Assembly: GCA_005877185.1 (NCBI GenBank)
Contig: VBPQ01000019.1
Location: 1-31,131, forward strand
Source: Nitrososphaerota archaeon
Lineage (GTDB): Archaea; Thermoproteota; Nitrososphaeria; Nitrososphaerales; Gagatemarchaeaceae
DNA length: 31,131 bases
Direction: 5' to 3'
Shown in pieces: positions 1 through 8,982 of the stretch. The translations under genes and the position numbers were made by a program. The notes beneath the pieces are model-generated. The model saw nothing but the letters and a program-made list of their open reading frames with translations. It was not told the origin of the DNA and did no database searches. Positions within the stretch are counted from its first letter, which is position 1. Each line of letters starts with the position of its first letter.

Positions 1-870
1 ATGAGGCGAACCAGGCGTGGGAGGAGGCCCGTCCACTCCCTGGAGAAGCTCGTGACCGTGAGCCTCCTCACGGTCATAGTCGGATGCACCTTCAGGGACA
101 TGCAGGGCCTGGTCCCGAAGTTGGGCCTGCCCTGGGACGGCGAACCCTATCCGGACCATTCCACCATCCATAGGGCGTACCAGGCCCTCCCACCCGAGTA
201 CCTCGACGCCATGCTCGACAGGACAGCCGAGCTCTGCATCCAGGAAGCTGGCTGGAGGAGAGGGCTGCTGGCCTCGGACAGCTCCGGAGTGGAGACAGAC
301 AGGTACGAGGAGGTTGTCAGGCCAAACAGGAGGCTGAAAAGGTTCGAGAAGGTCAGGAGGCTCCTCTACCTCAAGTACCACATCATCGCCATACTCGACC
401 ACCTGATCATCCTGAGGGCCAGGGTGACAAGCTACCGGACCAACGACTCACCCGTGCTGAGGAGGATGCTCGAGAGCTTCCCTTCACTCCCGGGCTCCGT
501 CTTCAATGCAGACAGGGGATTCGACGCCGAGAAGAATTTCGAGCGCCTCCACCAGCTCAGGATGAAGGCCAACATCAAGCAGGTGGCCAGGCTGAAGGGT
601 CCCCTGGGCACGGGGAGGAAGAGGCTCCACTACAGGACCAGGGCCGCGAGAGAGTTCGACCCCTCGCTCTACAGGTGGAGGGGGATGGTAGAGGCAATCT
701 TCGGCGCCGAGGAGTCGCAGGGGCACAGCCTGAGGACCGGGTTCCGGAAGGATGAGAACAGGGAGAGGTGGGGTCCCATCATGGCCATGGGGTGGAACCT
801 GAGGGTCCTCAACAGGCTGAGGTGCAGGAAGAGTCTGGGGATGGAGGTGGTGCCGATAGTAAGGAATTAG
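1..870 (+). CDS. IS4/IS5-type DDE transposase, possibly cut at its N-terminus by the window edge
   Basis: Probably the transposase of an insertion sequence. The frame is open from the first base, so the true start may lie outside the window. A basic N-terminal region is followed by an RNase H-like core in which D93 (in ASDSSG), D171 (in NADRGFD) and E231 (in GMVEAIFG) fit the three catalytic acids of a DDE transposase; the YLKYH segment near residues 123-127 also resembles IS4/IS5 relatives. The reading frame is intact up to its TAG stop, so it may be functional. I could not recognise terminal inverted repeats or a target duplication, because the left end is not in view. It lies directly upstream of the aro operon with about 200 bases between. 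Family assignment is from motif spacing only. Confidence 0.8.
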   Translation: MRRTRRGRRPVHSLEKLVTVSLLTVIVGCTFRDMQGLVPKLGLPWDGEPYPDHSTIHRAYQALPPEYLDAMLDRTAELCIQEAGWRRGLLASDSSGVETDRYEEVVRPNRRLKRFEKVRRLLYLKYHIIAILDHLIILRARVTSYRTNDSPVLRRMLESFPSLPGSVFNADRGFDAEKNFERLHQLRMKANIKQVARLKGPLGTGRKRLHYRTRAAREFDPSLYRWRGMVEAIFGAEESQGHSLRTGFRKDENRERWGPIMAMGWNLRVLNRLRCRKSLGMEVVPIVRN

Positions 871-896
871 GCGACAACCTCGAGCCGCGAAAAAGA

Positions 897-904
897 CATA
901 AATA
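897..904 (+). promoter_or_regulatory. Candidate TATA box for the aro operon
   Basis: An AT-rich element, cataaata, stands out in an otherwise GC-rich gap and is preceded by a run of A. If used, transcription would start near 925-930, leaving a leader of about 150 bases before the first gene at 1077. A second AT-rich stretch (tttacttta, 974-982) would give a leader of about 70 bases. I cannot choose between them. No strong ribosome binding site precedes the TTG start. The rest of the gap 871-1076 shows no gene. Confidence 0.35.
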
Positions 905-1076
905 GATAGTGAGGCGTCGAAGTCGGAAGTAGGGAGGAGAATTGAATTCAGAGAGCCGTTCGAGACGAGGCGATTTACTTTATCGCACCTCCCCCCTCGA
1001 CTGGCAGCACCAATAACCTCCATCTCGTAGGCTTCGGATCTCTCTTCACGGTTCAAGACAGCAAGAGGCATCGCGT

Positions 1077-2321
1077 TTGTTGAACGAGTCGTCTCGGATA
1101 GTAGTGGTAAAGTTCGGCGGGTCAGTGCTCGACAGCGAAAGCTCGGTCGACAAGGCCGCGGTGCTGGTGAAGGACTCCCACGAGCGAGGGGACGGCGTGA
1201 TTGTCGTCGTCTCTGCGATGAAGGGAGTCACAGATAGTCTACTCGAATTCTCAAGGCATGCGAACCCGTCGATGCCTCCTTCAACACTCGATGACCTTCT
1301 TTCCCTTGGGGAACGCGCGAGCGCGCGCCGTTTCGCGGCCGCCCTGCAGCGGAGAGGCGTGGAGGCGGTGATCGTCGACCCTGATTCCAAGCTCTGGCCC
1401 ATAGTCACGGATGAAACCCATCTCAACGCCAACCCTCTGATAGAGGAGAGCAGGGAGCTCGTGAGGTCCCTGATTGCGCCCCTCGTGAACGAAGGGAAGG
1501 TGTTGGTCGTCTGCGGATTCGTGGGGAGAAGCACGAGCGGGAAGATCACCACGCTTGGCCGCGGCGGAAGTGACACGACGGCCATCTTCCTCGGGAGGTG
1601 CCTCGGCGCGAAGGAGGTAGTCCTGATAAAGGACACGGAGGGTGTCTTCTCGAGCGACCCCGACAAAGTGGAGAACCCGTACTTAGTCCAGAGCCTTGGA
1701 GGAGATGAGGCCGAACGCCTCGCCTCTGGGGGCGCGAAGTTCCTGCAGGCGAAGTCTCTACAGTTCAAGCCCGAGGGAATGCGAGTTAGAATCACGAGCC
1801 TCGACAAGATCGAGTCGGGGACGGTGATAGAGGGTGAGCTACCGGACCTGGCGGCCCGGCTGGAGCAGGAGAGCGTCACGATGATCACCGTCGTGGGGAG
1901 CGCAGCGTCCAGAATCGAATCGATAGTGGAACTCACCCGTGCGGTGGAGCGCGCACACGCCAAGCTGCTCTCGCTCTCACTGGAAATCAACTCCGTGATC
2001 CTCTACGTTGCTGGCGGGAGAGACATCACCGAGATCGTTCACGATGTGGTCACGAGAAAGGGGGTCGGGAAGGCGGTCTCGGCCTTCGAAGGGCTCAGCA
2101 TGTTGACGGTCTACGGAAAGGGCCTGGAGACGACGCCCGGTCTGGTACAGAGGCTGACTCAGCCGCTGGCCCGTGCGGGGATAAACCTGTACGGAATAAT
2201 GACGATCTCATCGTCAATCCGCGTCTTCCTGCAGTCCAACCAGGCCGCGGCGGCGTTGGAGATGGTGAAGAAGGCGCTCATCGCGAAGGAAGAAGAAGAA
2301 CAGGACGAGGGGATAACGTAG
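1077..2321 (+). CDS. lysC: Aspartokinase, first gene of the aro operon
   Basis: Phosphorylates L-aspartate to aspartyl phosphate, the step leading to aspartate 4-semialdehyde. The 414-residue product opens with the amino acid kinase signature VVKFGGSV (about residues 10-17), has the second substrate loop TLGRGGSDTTA near residues 158-168, and ends with a region from about residue 265 that fits two tandem ACT regulatory domains, so feedback control by an amino acid is likely. The start is TTG at 1077 (a second TTG follows at 1080); no ATG fits the conserved N-terminus. It ends immediately before the ADH synthase start. Its place at the head of an aromatic operon makes sense because the archaeal route to dehydroquinate consumes aspartate semialdehyde; no semialdehyde dehydrogenase gene is in the window. 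It could also serve lysine, threonine and methionine synthesis. Confidence 0.93.
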   Translation: MLNESSRIVVVKFGGSVLDSESSVDKAAVLVKDSHERGDGVIVVVSAMKGVTDSLLEFSRHANPSMPPSTLDDLLSLGERASARRFAAALQRRGVEAVIVDPDSKLWPIVTDETHLNANPLIEESRELVRSLIAPLVNEGKVLVVCGFVGRSTSGKITTLGRGGSDTTAIFLGRCLGAKEVVLIKDTEGVFSSDPDKVENPYLVQSLGGDEAERLASGGAKFLQAKSLQFKPEGMRVRITSLDKIESGTVIEGELPDLAARLEQESVTMITVVGSAASRIESIVELTRAVERAHAKLLSLSLEINSVILYVAGGRDITEIVHDVVTRKGVGKAVSAFEGLSMLTVYGKGLETTPGLVQRLTQPLARAGINLYGIMTISSSIRVFLQSNQAAAALEMVKKALIAKEEEEQDEGIT

Positions 2322-3110
2322 TTGGTCTTTGGGAAGGCCGTGAGGCTCTCCAGGATAACCGAGGACGGTAAGATGCTCTGCGTACCAATGGACCACGGTT
2401 TGACGATGGGTCCCGTAAGGGGGCTTGAGGAGCCGCAGACGATCATCAGGGCCGTCGCGCAGGGAGGGGCCACCGCAGTACTCGTTCACAAGGGAGTCAT
2501 CAAGGCCTTGAGGGAACCGCCGGACATCGGAATCATCCTTCACATCTCGGGAAACACCACGCTCGGCCCCTCTCCCAACCGGAAGGTCCTCGTTTCGTCG
2601 GTCGAGGAGGGGATCCGGCTCGGCGCGGATGCGATCTCCGTTCACATCAACATCGGGGGAAAGGACGAACCCGAGATGATTCAACAACTGGGGAGCGTGG
2701 GGGACACCTGCGATGAGTTCCAGATGCCTTTCGTCGCGATGATGTACCCGAGGGGAGAATCGATCAAGAGTGAGTTTGACCCGGAGATCGTCTCTCAGGT
2801 CGCGAGGGTCGGAGCAGAGGCGGGAGCGGACATCGTGAAGACGGTGTATACGGGGGATCCTCAGAGTTTCAAGAGGGTGGTTACGACCTGCCCCGTCCCG
2901 GTCGTTATCGCCGGTGGACCGAAGGTAGAGAACGATGGAGATGTGTTGAAGATGGCAGAAGGGGCGATGGAGGCGGGAGCAGCCGGGGTGACCTTCGGGA
3001 GAAACATCTTCCAGCACCGCGACCCGGCCCGAATAACGCGCGCTCTCCACAAGGTCGTCTTCGAGGGGGCGCTAGCCTCAGATGCGCTGCGGGTCCTTCA
3101 GCATGGTTGA
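2322..3110 (+). CDS. aroA': 2-amino-3,7-dideoxy-D-threo-hept-6-ulosonate (ADH) synthase
   Basis: Condenses aspartate 4-semialdehyde with a 6-deoxy-5-ketofructose phosphate to give ADH, the first committed compound of the archaeal shikimate route that replaces DAHP synthase. The 262-residue protein is a class I FBP-aldolase-like TIM barrel: the acid-histidine pair D24-H25 in PMDHGLTMGP, the likely Schiff-base lysine K173 in IVKTVYTGDP, and a glycine-rich phosphate site in the C-terminal third (IAGGPK, then FGRNIFQ). The start is TTG at 2322, directly after the aspartokinase stop, with gaggggataa just upstream as a weak ribosome site. A simple DeoC/FBP aldolase is the alternative, but the next gene, DHQ synthase II, makes the ADH synthase call strong. 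Confidence 0.93.
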   Translation: MVFGKAVRLSRITEDGKMLCVPMDHGLTMGPVRGLEEPQTIIRAVAQGGATAVLVHKGVIKALREPPDIGIILHISGNTTLGPSPNRKVLVSSVEEGIRLGADAISVHINIGGKDEPEMIQQLGSVGDTCDEFQMPFVAMMYPRGESIKSEFDPEIVSQVARVGAEAGADIVKTVYTGDPQSFKRVVTTCPVPVVIAGGPKVENDGDVLKMAEGAMEAGAAGVTFGRNIFQHRDPARITRALHKVVFEGALASDALRVLQHG

Positions 3111-4161
3111 CTCTGCGAAAGACATCATCGTCGAAGCGACGGAGGAGGTGGAGGTCGGTCAGCTCCTGAGTGAGATGGCGGAGCTCGGTCTCACAAAGCT
3201 CCTAGTTAGAAGACCGTTGGTGACCGACGCGCGCCTCCAAGGGATCACGACGATCGGGTTCTCGGGCACGGACGTTGTCATAGCCGATGCCGACAAACTG
3301 GGTGGGCCAGGGACAGCCGCGATTATCGAGATAACAACATCGAAGGACGTCGAGAGGGCGGTTCGAGCGGGCGAAAGAGGGCACGCCTTCGTGATCGTCT
3401 CCTGTCGCAACTGGGTAATAATCCCCCTGGAGAACCTAGTTGCCGAGTTCTCTCGAAGAGGGAGGAGGCTCTACGCCATGCTCGAGGACGGGCAGGATGT
3501 GGACCTTCTCTTCACGGTGCTCGAAAGGGGAGTCGACGGGGTCGTAGTCCCCGCCTCGATGCTCCCGAGGACGAAGGAGCGGCTGCGCTCGATCGCGGTG
3601 AAGAGCCCGTTGGCCCTCTCGAAGGCTAGAGTGGTCAGAGTCTCGGATGCCGGGCTCGGAGAGAGGGCGTGTGTGGACACGACCTCGACCCTCAGCGTAG
3701 GCGAAGGCATGCTCGTGGGGAGCATGTCGAGTTTCTTCTTCCTTGTCCACAGCGAAACCATCCCGACCGAATACATTCCGACAAGGCAGTTCAGGGTGAA
3801 CGCGGGTGCGATACACAGCTACATTCTCGGAGGAGATGAAAGAACCAGATACCTCTCGGAGCTCCAGAGCGGGGACACGGTGCAGATAGTCGATTGCAAG
3901 GGGAACCGGAGGGTTGTGACGGTGGGGAGAGTCAAGATAGAGAGAAGGCCGCTGGTCATGGTTGTCGCAAGGGCGGGGGAGGGAGGAGAAGAGGGGTCGG
4001 CGATGCTTCAGAAGGCCGAGACAGTCCGACTGGTGAAAGCCGACTCCACCCCGGTCGCTGTCACGAGCATAAAGGAGGGGGACGACTTGCTGGTCCATCT
4101 AGCGGCGAGGAAAGGAAGACACTTCGGCGGGAGCGTCGACGAGTTCATCCTCGAGCGCTGA
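3103..4161 (+). CDS. aroB': 3-dehydroquinate synthase II
   Basis: Converts ADH to 3-dehydroquinate by NAD-dependent oxidative deamination and cyclisation, completing the bypass of DAHP synthase and AroB. The product resembles the archaeal DHQ synthase II family over its whole length; it has no AroB-type dehydrogenase fold motifs. I place the start at ATG 3103, overlapping the upstream stop by 8 bases, which gives 352 residues beginning MVDSAKDIIVEA. An in-frame ATG at 3082 would add seven residues and overlap more. Recognition rests on overall composition and on recurring segments (for example GVDGVVVPASM and QIVDCKGNRR) plus strict co-occurrence with ADH synthase. A 25-base gap separates it from aroD. 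Confidence 0.92.
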   Translation: MVDSAKDIIVEATEEVEVGQLLSEMAELGLTKLLVRRPLVTDARLQGITTIGFSGTDVVIADADKLGGPGTAAIIEITTSKDVERAVRAGERGHAFVIVSCRNWVIIPLENLVAEFSRRGRRLYAMLEDGQDVDLLFTVLERGVDGVVVPASMLPRTKERLRSIAVKSPLALSKARVVRVSDAGLGERACVDTTSTLSVGEGMLVGSMSSFFFLVHSETIPTEYIPTRQFRVNAGAIHSYILGGDERTRYLSELQSGDTVQIVDCKGNRRVVTVGRVKIERRPLVMVVARAGEGGEEGSAMLQKAETVRLVKADSTPVAVTSIKEGDDLLVHLAARKGRHFGGSVDEFILER

Positions 4162-4186
4162 AAGTGGCCCTGGAGGAGGCGTTCGA

Positions 4187-4876
4187 ATGCAGAAAGGAGG
4201 GAAGCTGTGCGCGACGATAGCCGCCTCCGATGTCAAGACGCTAGTGGGCGAGGCAAGAAGGGCTCTGGCCGACGGGGTGGACCTGGTCGAACTCAGGCTC
4301 GACTACCTCCACGGAGCCGCCGAAGAGGAGATGGTGAAAGAGATTTCCGCGATCTCGGAATCTTGCATCGTGACCGTCAGGTCGAGGGCGGAGGGTGGCA
4401 GGTTTCGGGGCGGGGAGAGAGAAAGGCTTCAGCGACTTCTTGCCGTTTCGAAGGTTGGCCCGCACTACATCGACGTGGAGCTTGCGACCGCCGAGAAGGA
4501 TCACAGGCTGGCGCACGAGCTCGCGAGAAACTCCGGCGGTCTTATCGTCTCTTGGCACGGCATGGAGGGTACACCGGCCCGGCGGGAGCTCGCCAATCTC
4601 CGAGACAGAGCGATGAAGGTCGGAGACATCGCCAAGGTCGTCGCCACGGCGAGGAGGCTCGAAGACAACGGGAGGATTATCTCGCTCTATAACGGGAAAA
4701 AGGCGAAAGGGCGCCTGATCGCCTTCTGTACGGGGGAGAAGGGGATGATTTCGAGGGTGGTCTCCATGATGGCAGGGAGTCCCATATCTTACGTCACGGT
4801 CGCGCCGAATCCGGTCGCGGCGGGCCAACTGCCCTTCAGGCTGGTAAAGGAACTCTTGGGTCCAATTGTCCGCTGA
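4187..4876 (+). CDS. aroD: 3-dehydroquinate dehydratase, type I
   Basis: Dehydrates 3-dehydroquinate to 3-dehydroshikimate through a Schiff base. The 229-residue protein carries the type I landmarks: E35 and R37 in VELRLDYL, a catalytic-type histidine in SWHGMEG near residue 123, and the lysine of IAKVVATARR near residue 150. FRGGERERL near residue 72 fits the mobile substrate loop. ATG at 4187 follows a ggaggagg ribosome site, one of the clearer ones in this operon. The last 11 bases overlap aroE. Length and motifs are typical of archaeal single-domain AroD. Confidence 0.95.
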   Translation: MQKGGKLCATIAASDVKTLVGEARRALADGVDLVELRLDYLHGAAEEEMVKEISAISESCIVTVRSRAEGGRFRGGERERLQRLLAVSKVGPHYIDVELATAEKDHRLAHELARNSGGLIVSWHGMEGTPARRELANLRDRAMKVGDIAKVVATARRLEDNGRIISLYNGKKAKGRLIAFCTGEKGMISRVVSMMAGSPISYVTVAPNPVAAGQLPFRLVKELLGPIVR

Positions 4877-5717
4877 GAGCTACATTCTCGTGGGGACAGC
4901 AGTGTCCAGGTCGCCCTCTCCCGTGATGATGAACAGGGCCTTCAAGGCACTGGGGCTGCCCGCCTCCTACAGGGCCGAGTCAATCGAAGCCGGCGGCCTC
5001 GCAGACTTCTTCTCGAGATGCAAGCGCACCAGAATAGCCGGAGTGAGCGTCACGATGCCCTTCAAGACGGAGATAATACCGCTTCTCGACGTGCTTGATG
5101 AACGGGCAAGGGAGGTCGGTGCGGTGAACACCGTGAAGCGAGGTGTAAAGAGTTATTCCGGGTTCAACACAGACGTCGATGGGATTCTAAAGCCTCTGCG
5201 TGCCCTCGGCAAGCCGCGGAAGCTCACGAGGGGCGCGGTAATCGGGGCCGGTGGGGCGGCCAGAGCCTTCGTCGGGGCGATGCACCGTCTCGGCTGCCGG
5301 GAGGTCGCGGTAGTGGCGAGGAACCCGCCGCGCGCGCGTCGAGTCCTCGGAGAGCTCGGACAAAGATTCCCCGATATGACTCTGAGTGTCTTTGGGATTG
5401 AAAGGAGAGAGATACATAGGCTCGGAGAGATCGATATACTCTTCAACGCCGCACCGATTGGTGGAAACGGCGCCGAGATCCCGAAGGAGCTCTTTGCACT
5501 CTTGAAGGGAGGCCCAGTCGTCTTTGACGCCGTCTACGACCCAGTCGAAACCGAACTCATGCGGGAAGCAAGACGGTTGCGCTGCCCGACTGTACCCGGC
5601 CACGAGATGCTGCTCTCGCAGGGCTTGGCTGCCTTCGAGATATGGACGGGTATGAAGGGGCCAGAGGAAATCATGAGAGAGGCGCTACTCGACGCGCTGG
5701 GGGTGGGATTAAGATGA
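4866..5717 (+). CDS. aroE: Shikimate dehydrogenase
   Basis: Reduces 3-dehydroshikimate to shikimate, normally with NADPH. Substrate-site residues are all visible: S16 and S18 in SRSPSP, K67 in TMPFKTEI and D103 in FNTDVDG form the expected set. The cofactor domain begins with GAGGAARA (about residues 122-129), followed by a basic stretch after the second strand (ARNPPRARR) that fits NADP preference. The start is TTG at 4866, inside the end of aroD; this is the only start that keeps the conserved ILVGTAVSRSPSP terminus. At 283 residues it is a normal length. The stop overlaps the shikimate kinase start as ATGA. Confidence 0.95.
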   Translation: MSAESYILVGTAVSRSPSPVMMNRAFKALGLPASYRAESIEAGGLADFFSRCKRTRIAGVSVTMPFKTEIIPLLDVLDERAREVGAVNTVKRGVKSYSGFNTDVDGILKPLRALGKPRKLTRGAVIGAGGAARAFVGAMHRLGCREVAVVARNPPRARRVLGELGQRFPDMTLSVFGIERREIHRLGEIDILFNAAPIGGNGAEIPKELFALLKGGPVVFDAVYDPVETELMREARRLRCPTVPGHEMLLSQGLAAFEIWTGMKGPEEIMREALLDALGVGLR

Positions 5718-6604
5718 CGATGATGAGGGGGGCCGGGAAAGCGTTTGGGGCCGTGAGCATCGTGAACGCCCTTGCGGGAGGGAAAGGAGCGACCGTGGGA
5801 GTGGCTCTTGAGACGGATGCCGAAGTCGAACTCGAAGAGGCGCGCGGGAACTGGAGGGTCGAGATAAACGGCGAGAGGGCCGAGTCGAGGCTCGCCGTCG
5901 AGATCGTAGCCTCCGTTCTTGGGAGCTGTGGCGAATCGCCCAGGGAGTACTCCGGTACCATCTCTACCAAGTCGGATATCCCTATCGGTGTCGGTCTGAA
6001 GAGCTCATCCTCTTCCTCGGCGGCGGTCGCACTCGCCACCTCCGCGGCCCTGGGGAAGGAGCTGAGCATGAGGAGGGTCATGCTGTGCAGCGCCGAAGCG
6101 TCCCTGAAGGCAGGCGTCAGCGTGACTGGAGCCTTCGACGACGTCGCTGGATGCCTGCTTGGAGGGTTGAACTTGACTGACAACAGCCGACGAAGAGTGG
6201 TGAGGTCGACTCCTCTGAGAAGGTCGTTCAAGGTGTTGATCATGGTGCCAGAATCCTCGAGCGAGAGAGCACGGGTTGACCTGGAGTCGGTAAGGAAGTT
6301 TTCCTCGGTGGCAACAGCCGCGTACGAGATGACTCTTCGCGGAGACGTCTGGACTGCGATGACGATGAATGGGCTCCTCTACTCCACGATCCTCGGTTAC
6401 GACCCTGGGCCCGCTATGGGGGCGCTCAAAGCCGGGGCTCTGGGAGCGGGCCTTTCCGGGAGGGGACCCGCGGTTGCCGCTGTCTTCGACAAACGAAATC
6501 GCGAAGGAATCGGTAAGCTTCTAGACTCGTGGCACGCCGATGGGGGGAGGGTAATCGTGACGGAGACGAACAATCGGAGGGGAGAGAGGAGCAGGATTGG
6601 TTAG
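5714..6604 (+). CDS. aroK: Shikimate kinase, archaeal GHMP-kinase type
   Basis: Phosphorylates shikimate to shikimate 3-phosphate. It belongs to the GHMP kinase superfamily (galactokinase/homoserine kinase fold) used by archaea instead of the bacterial P-loop AroK. The ATP-binding motif with a serine run, IGVGLKSSSSSSAA, lies near residues 90-107, and a C-terminal glycine-rich motif GLSGRGPAVAAV fits GHMP motif 3. I start it at ATG 5714, which overlaps the aroE stop as ATGA and gives 296 residues; the open frame continues upstream inside aroE without conserved content. ATG 5720 or 5723 are alternatives. It overlaps aroA by 8 bases. Confidence 0.93.
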   Translation: MTMMRGAGKAFGAVSIVNALAGGKGATVGVALETDAEVELEEARGNWRVEINGERAESRLAVEIVASVLGSCGESPREYSGTISTKSDIPIGVGLKSSSSSSAAVALATSAALGKELSMRRVMLCSAEASLKAGVSVTGAFDDVAGCLLGGLNLTDNSRRRVVRSTPLRRSFKVLIMVPESSSERARVDLESVRKFSSVATAAYEMTLRGDVWTAMTMNGLLYSTILGYDPGPAMGALKAGALGAGLSGRGPAVAAVFDKRNREGIGKLLDSWHADGGRVIVTETNNRRGERSRIG

Positions 6605-7880
6605 AGCAAGGGTTCTCTCAAGAGGTTCCCTCACCGGTAGGGTGAAGCCGCCTCCGAGCAAGAGCTACACCCACAGGTCAGTCGTCCTGGCCAGCCTGGC
6701 CGAGGGAGAGTCTCGCCTCACGAATGTCCTGTTCTCCCGAGACACCAAGGCCACGATATCCGCCTGCACCGCGATGGGTGCGCGGCTCACTGCCTCGGGC
6801 GACGGGATGAGCATCGTGGGCGTGAAGCCGAGGGCGCCGGAGGACGTGGTAAACGTGGAGAACTCAGGGACGACTCTGAGGTTCATGACCTCTGTCCTCT
6901 CGCTCGCGAAGGAAGGCGACTCGGTCCTTACAGGGGATTCGAGCATTCGAAGCAGGCCGATGCAGCCGCTTCTCGATGCTCTCGGGAGCCTCGGCGTCCG
7001 GGCTTGGTCGGCACCCAATAACGGGCGCGCCCCGATAATCGTCAAGGGGGGAGGGATGAAGGGAGGAGAAACGAAGATTCGAGGAGACATCTCATCGCAG
7101 TTTGTCTCCTCTCTCCTGATCTCGTCTCCGATGGCCGAGAGTAGCACGACCATTACTGTCGAGGATGCCGTCTCTAGGCCGTACCTGGAGGCCACTCTCG
7201 CGACGATGAAGAACTTCGGCGTGGAGGTCGAGCGGGAGGCGTTCTCCGAGTTTGAGGTGGCTCCCGCCTCTTATGAGCCCGGGAACTTCGCCGTCCCCTC
7301 CGACTTCAGCTCCGCGTCATTCATCATGGCGGCAGCCACCGTCACAGGAGGGAGGGTGAGGTTGGATGGCATCAACGATGAGTATCCTCAGGGCGACTCC
7401 GCAATACTGGAGATACTGAAGTCGATGGGAGTAAAGGTCGTCACGAATGGGAATTCTGTCACAATAGAGGCCCAGGGTGGGAGGCTGAAGGGAGGGAAGT
7501 TCGACCTTCGCGATACCCCCGACCTCCTCCCCGTAGTCTCGGTACTCGCCCTGAGGTGCGACTCGCCCGTGGAGATTGTGGGCACGGCCCACGCACGATT
7601 CAAGGAGACTGATAGGATAGCGGGGATGGCGAGTGAGCTCAAGAAGCTGGGGGTGGAGGCGAAGGAGAGGTCGGACGGGTTGCTCATTCCACCCCCATCA
7701 AGGCTGAGGAGCGCGCCCCTGGACGCACACGACGACCACCGAATGTTCATGGCACTTTCGATCGCTTCCCTCCAGATTCCCGAGGGAGCCCCCATCCTTG
7801 GGGTCGAGTCGCTGGATGTTTCTTACCCTTCGTTCCTGGAAGACCTTGAGAGTCTCGGGGCGACTATTAGGAGAGAGTGA
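6597..7880 (+). CDS. aroA: 3-phosphoshikimate 1-carboxyvinyltransferase (EPSP synthase)
   Basis: Joins shikimate 3-phosphate and phosphoenolpyruvate into EPSP. The 427-residue product has the N-terminal signature PPPSKSYTHR (K22, R27), the NSGTTLRFM signature near residue 88, a RFKETDRI segment and the late DDHRMFMALSIA segment that carries PEP and phosphate ligands. Start TTG 6597 lies within the kinase gene's last codons and is the only start that preserves the VKPPPSKS terminus. Five bases separate its stop from chorismate synthase. Length and motif order are normal. Confidence 0.96.
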   Translation: MVRARVLSRGSLTGRVKPPPSKSYTHRSVVLASLAEGESRLTNVLFSRDTKATISACTAMGARLTASGDGMSIVGVKPRAPEDVVNVENSGTTLRFMTSVLSLAKEGDSVLTGDSSIRSRPMQPLLDALGSLGVRAWSAPNNGRAPIIVKGGGMKGGETKIRGDISSQFVSSLLISSPMAESSTTITVEDAVSRPYLEATLATMKNFGVEVEREAFSEFEVAPASYEPGNFAVPSDFSSASFIMAAATVTGGRVRLDGINDEYPQGDSAILEILKSMGVKVVTNGNSVTIEAQGGRLKGGKFDLRDTPDLLPVVSVLALRCDSPVEIVGTAHARFKETDRIAGMASELKKLGVEAKERSDGLLIPPPSRLRSAPLDAHDDHRMFMALSIASLQIPEGAPILGVESLDVSYPSFLEDLESLGATIRRE

Positions 7881-7884
7881 GGTA

Positions 7885-8982
7885 ATGACGGGAAACATCT
7901 TTGGTGAGCGCTTCGTCCTCGTGACTTTCGGGGAAAGCCACGGCAAATGCGTCGGGGCCGTGGTCGACGGGTGCCCTGCGGGGCTCGCCCTCACCGAGGA
8001 GGACATCCAGACGGACCTCGACCTGAGAAAGCCGGGTCAGTCCATCGTTACGACGCAGAGGAGGGAAGAAGATGTGGTGGAGATAATGTCAGGGACGTTC
8101 AAGGGTCGCACAACCGGTGCACCGATAATGATGATTATCATGAACTCCGAGAAGGACTCCAGACCGTACGAAGTCTTGAAGGACACGCCTAGACCGGGGC
8201 ACGCCGATTTCACCGCGAGGGTAAAGTACGGAGGCTTCAACGACTACAGAGGCGGGGGGAGGTTCTCCGGGAGGATCACCGCATCCTTCGTGATGGGAGG
8301 AGCGATAGCAAAGAAACTACTGCGGGAGACGCTGGGGATAGAGATAATGGCCTACACGGTCGAGCTCGGTGGTCTGAGGGTCCGTGGCTTCACTGAGGAG
8401 CAGGTCCGGGAGAGGTATTCGAACGAGGTCAGGTGTCCAGACCCGACCATCGCCGAAGAGATGAAGAAGAGGGTGGTCGAGATGAGGGGGAAGGGTGACA
8501 GTCTTGGCGGGGTGGTGGAGTGCACAGCGGTCAATCTGCCGGTGGGTCTCGGCGAACCCGTCTTCGGCTCCCTCGACTCGGACCTAGCGCGGATGGCTCT
8601 CTCAATCCCAGCAGCGAAGGGAGTGGAGTTCGGGTCCGGGTTCGAGGGATCGAGGATGACAGCCACTCAGAACAACGACCAGTATTACCTTGGGGGTGGG
8701 AAGCTCGTTTCAAGGACGAACAACTCCGGGGGTATCCTGGGGGGACTCTCCAACGGCATGCCGCTGAGATACAGAATAGCCTTCAAGCCCGCGTCCTCCA
8801 TCGCGGCAAAGCAGAGGACGGTCGACCTCTCGAAGAACGCGGAGGTCGACCTGGTGGTTCCCGGGAGGCATGACCCATCGGTCGTGCCGCGCGCCGTCCC
8901 TGTCGTCGAGAGCGTCACAGCACTCGTCCTCGCGGATCATGCTATGAGGGCGGGAATGATCTCCCCCGTCCTAAAACAGTGA
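7885..8982 (+). CDS. aroC: Chorismate synthase
   Basis: Eliminates phosphate from EPSP to form chorismate, using reduced FMN. The 365-residue protein starts MTGNIFGERF and has H19 in FGESHGKCVG, the RKPGQS segment near residue 50, the YRGGGRFSGR signature, and the C-terminal DHAMRAGM motif. I choose ATG 7885, four bases after the aroA stop and preceded by a gagagtgaggt purine-rich site; an open frame runs further upstream inside aroA but is not conserved. No flavin reductase domain is present, so reduced FMN must come from elsewhere. The stop overlaps the next gene as GTGA. Confidence 0.96.
   Translation: MTGNIFGERFVLVTFGESHGKCVGAVVDGCPAGLALTEEDIQTDLDLRKPGQSIVTTQRREEDVVEIMSGTFKGRTTGAPIMMIIMNSEKDSRPYEVLKDTPRPGHADFTARVKYGGFNDYRGGGRFSGRITASFVMGGAIAKKLLRETLGIEIMAYTVELGGLRVRGFTEEQVRERYSNEVRCPDPTIAEEMKKRVVEMRGKGDSLGGVVECTAVNLPVGLGEPVFGSLDSDLARMALSIPAAKGVEFGSGFEGSRMTATQNNDQYYLGGGKLVSRTNNSGGILGGLSNGMPLRYRIAFKPASSIAAKQRTVDLSKNAEVDLVVPGRHDPSVVPRAVPVVESVTALVLADHAMRAGMISPVLKQ

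Noticed and set aside
484..1071. A 195-codon frame antisense to the transposase
   Set aside because: Proline-rich shadow of the transposase with no recognisable motif; it also runs through the aro promoter region.
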